From Lachnoclostridium sp. An169 (lineage in GTDB: Bacteria; Bacillota; Clostridia; Lachnospirales; Lachnospiraceae), in contig NZ_NFKT01000007.1 in NCBI RefSeq assembly GCF_002160525.1, positions 90,118-154,117 of the forward strand: 64,000 bases of DNA, given 5' to 3'. Position 1 is the first letter of the stretch. Each line of letters begins with the position of its first letter. Shown here piece by piece: positions 62,205 to 64,000 of this stretch. A program made the translations under genes and the position numbers. The notes under the pieces were generated by a model, which saw nothing but the letters and a program-made list of their open reading frames with translations, did not search any database and had not been told where the DNA came from.

Positions 62205-63308
62205 ATGAAAAAAACAACTGCTAAAATTATCCAAATCAGTGATATTATTCAATGGAACGAAAAAAATGAAATTGAGTTATCACCAAAATATCAACGTAAT
62301 AGTGTTTGGAACGAAAAGGCTAAAGCCTACTTAATTGATACCATAATTCGTGGTTTACCTATTCCTCCAATTTTTCTACGACAAAAAACAGATATTACTA
62401 CAAAGTCAACAACTCGTGAAATTATTGATGGACAACAAAGAATCCGAGCAATTTTAGAATTTATTGTAAATGAAAGTTTTTCAATAAAAAAAGCCCATAA
62501 CAAAATGTATGGAGGAAAAAAATATTCCGAATTAGATGAGGAAGCTCAAGAAGCCATGCTAGAATATGAAATATTGGCAGAAGTTGTTACAGAAAAAGAC
62601 GAAAGTTGTATATATGATATGTTTGCGCGCTTAAATTCTAATAATTATGTACTCAACAGGCAAGAAATTCGGAATTCAAAATATTGGGGAGACTTTAAAG
62701 TATTTATATACCGTCTTGCATCTCAATACAGAGATTTTTTCTTAGAAAATAAGTTATTAAGTGATAATGATTGTGCTCGAATGCGTGATGCTGAGTTGAT
62801 CACTTCCATGATTATTGTCTTAAAGGAGGGCATCGTAAGTGAATCTCCTAGTTTTGTTGACAGTATATATGCAAAATACGATAAAGATTTTGATGATATA
62901 GACAATATTGAAAATCAATTTAATTCTGTAATGGAAATCTTATTAAGCATTTATCAATACTTAAACGGTAATCTAGGATGTTTCGAAAACAAAAATTACT
63001 TTTTTACTCTTTATTGCACTATTTTAAACCAGATGTATGGAATTGTATCTTTAAATCTACCAAGATACAATGTATTTAGTCAGACATCTATTAAAGAAAA
63101 TTTACCACTTTTAATAGATACTTTAATCCAATTTATCCATGACTATGATAGCAATATTACAGACAAAGACAATACTCATGGATTATATTACGAATTTTCA
63201 GAATTTGCAAAACACCACAAACAACGAACTACTAGCAAATCCGAAAGATTAAGCCGTATTACCTTCTTAAATTCAAATATAGGAAGTATAATCAATGACA
63301 ACAAATGA
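62205..63308 (+). CDS. DUF262-domain protein (GmrSD/ParB-like N-domain), first gene of a DUF262-HEPN pair
   Basis: 367 residues, strongly AT-rich codons. The DUF262 core is visible: LSPKYQRNSVWNEKAKAYLI, LPIPPIFLRQ and the nucleotide-binding DGQQR (75-79) in REIIDGQQRIRAILEF, then a helical C-terminal region. The C-terminal DUF1524 HNH nuclease of type IV GmrSD enzymes is not present, so any nuclease activity must come from the partner. The next gene starts 14 bases inside this one. A defence role is inferred from family knowledge of DUF262-HEPN pairs. Confidence 0.88.
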   Translation: MKKTTAKIIQISDIIQWNEKNEIELSPKYQRNSVWNEKAKAYLIDTIIRGLPIPPIFLRQKTDITTKSTTREIIDGQQRIRAILEFIVNESFSIKKAHNKMYGGKKYSELDEEAQEAMLEYEILAEVVTEKDESCIYDMFARLNSNNYVLNRQEIRNSKYWGDFKVFIYRLASQYRDFFLENKLLSDNDCARMRDAELITSMIIVLKEGIVSESPSFVDSIYAKYDKDFDDIDNIENQFNSVMEILLSIYQYLNGNLGCFENKNYFFTLYCTILNQMYGIVSLNLPRYNVFSQTSIKENLPLLIDTLIQFIHDYDSNITDKDNTHGLYYEFSEFAKHHKQRTTSKSERLSRITFLNSNIGSIINDNK

Positions 63309-63855
63309 AATTAAAAATGCCATTACAACATGGAGTAACTGGGCTAGCGATACACACGTTCAGCGATACGATATTGCCCTATTAAAAATATGGATACAAT
63401 TTGAACGATTTATATCAGAATTGATCATCACTTACTCCACAGGACATTCCTCCGAGAAAGGATATGCCCCAATATTAAAAATACAATTTCAAGATGAAGA
63501 ACAATTCAATGCATTTATGCGAGAAGGTAATAAAAAGTATGTTGAATATTTGAATAAAATTGAAAAACTATCAAAACATATTTTTGTAAACGATCCCTTC
63601 GATGTTATTTTTCTCGACGTAACTAATAAAAACGCCTATGAGCAATTAAAAGCGTTGCGAAATTACATTGCTCATGAAAGTGGTGAAGCAAAATCAAAAT
63701 TAATTAATTTATGTTTTAGTGGAAATGCAAATAATTTTTTAGAGCCTAACGATTTTTTACTCACAAGAGAACGTTCAACAAGAAATACATACTATACTTA
63801 CTATATCACTATCATTCAGAATATTGTGGATTTATTAGTTGACCCTCCCACCTAA
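63295..63855 (+). CDS. HEPN-like nuclease, partner of the DUF262 protein
   Basis: 186 residues, all-helical. The Rx4H motif is RNYIAH (Arg122, Asn123, His127) in LKALRNYIAHESGEAK. This fits the small HEPN nucleases annotated as MAE_28990/MAE_18760 type, which are found next to DUF262 proteins. It probably cleaves RNA and is held in check or activated by the DUF262 protein. A 14-base overlap makes the pair translationally coupled. Confidence 0.82.
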   Translation: MTTNEIKNAITTWSNWASDTHVQRYDIALLKIWIQFERFISELIITYSTGHSSEKGYAPILKIQFQDEEQFNAFMREGNKKYVEYLNKIEKLSKHIFVNDPFDVIFLDVTNKNAYEQLKALRNYIAHESGEAKSKLINLCFSGNANNFLEPNDFLLTRERSTRNTYYTYYITIIQNIVDLLVDPPT

Positions 63856-63881
63856 TTTAGGTATCAAAAAGGTATCACGCC

Positions 63882-63957
63882 ACACACTAAGGTAAGCGCC
63901 AAATAATAGTGCGGTAAAATATAAAATTACTCCATCCCTTTGCGAGTTGGAGTAATT
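63882..63957. other. Island downstream end: possible insertion sequence terminus and hairpin
   Basis: GGTAAGCGCCAAATAATAGT near 63892 resembles the GTAAGCG start of IS66-type inverted repeats, but the sequence stops too soon to test this. A 10-bp inverted repeat follows (AATTACTCCA at 63925-63934 with TGGAGTAATT at 63948-63957). No gene was seen from 63856 to the window end. Confidence 0.3.
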
Positions 63958-64000
63958 CACTATAATTCACATGCGATTTTTGATAGATTGGAGTTTTTCA

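Noticed and set aside
1..64000. tRNA or rRNA genes, CRISPR arrays, replication origin
   Set aside because: All intergenic gaps were read; none showed tRNA cloverleaf sequences, rRNA motifs, regular repeat-spacer units or DnaA-box clusters.

Overview
The window looks like a chromosomal segment from a spore-forming gut Clostridium of the Lachnospiraceae type. Most of it has moderate GC, with strong AAGGAGG ribosome binding sites. It carries a sporulation block (HU, S4 protein, yabP, yabQ, divIC, spoIIE, tilS, hpt, ftsH) in the order familiar from Bacillus and Clostridia, a CotS-type protein, and classic Firmicutes regulation: a SAM-I riboswitch, a CIRCE element, tandem ARG boxes and a MerR-type promoter with a 19-bp spacer. 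The genus assignment is inference. No rRNA, tRNA or CRISPR array was seen.

Layout, left to right. 1-1.5 kb: 3' part of an AAA-ATPase/PD-(D/E)XK protein. 1.5-6.9 kb: a compact operon (SCP2 protein, alpha/beta hydrolase, condensation-domain protein, acyl carrier protein, AMP-dependent ligase) divergent from a TetR regulator, with two palindromic operators between them. This is a stand-alone ligase/carrier/condensation assembly line, most like the fatty-acid-amide clusters of gut Clostridia. 7-9.4 kb: lon behind a CIRCE element. 9.4-18 kb: OpuC-type osmolyte transporter, a conserved small protein, birA, a large GC-rich hairpin element, argF under ARG boxes, an RNA methyltransferase and Trk/Ktr potassium uptake. 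17.9-24.6 kb: a seven-gene operon joining an ECF transporter (S, double ATPase, T), two SAM hydroxide adenosyltransferases, a GNAT protein and a GntR regulator. 24.7-25.5 kb: two iron-sulfur proteins behind a Crp/Fnr-like site. 25.6-29.5 kb: an ECF sigma/anti-sigma pair and a two-component system. 29.6-45.9 kb: riboswitch-metK, murA, aroK, FHA protein, pyridoxamine kinase, GH13 enzyme, and the ftsH-to-HU cell division/sporulation block. 46-55 kb: CCA transferase, SbcCD-like pair, asnS, a TipA-type MerR regulator and small enzymes.

From about 56.66 kb to the end the window is a horizontally acquired, more AT-rich island. It begins where a helicase gene is cut in its DExH box. It holds a WYL-regulator plus HEPN-protein operon behind its own palindrome, a divergent small membrane protein, a graveyard of recombinase and relaxase fragments, an excisionase and XRE regulator, and a DUF262-HEPN gene pair. 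The two HEPN loci both carry an Rx4H ribonuclease motif and are the best candidates for uncharacterised defence systems. The WYL-HEPN operon is the more novel of the two.

Functional names rest on motifs and family memory. No alignments or database searches were run.
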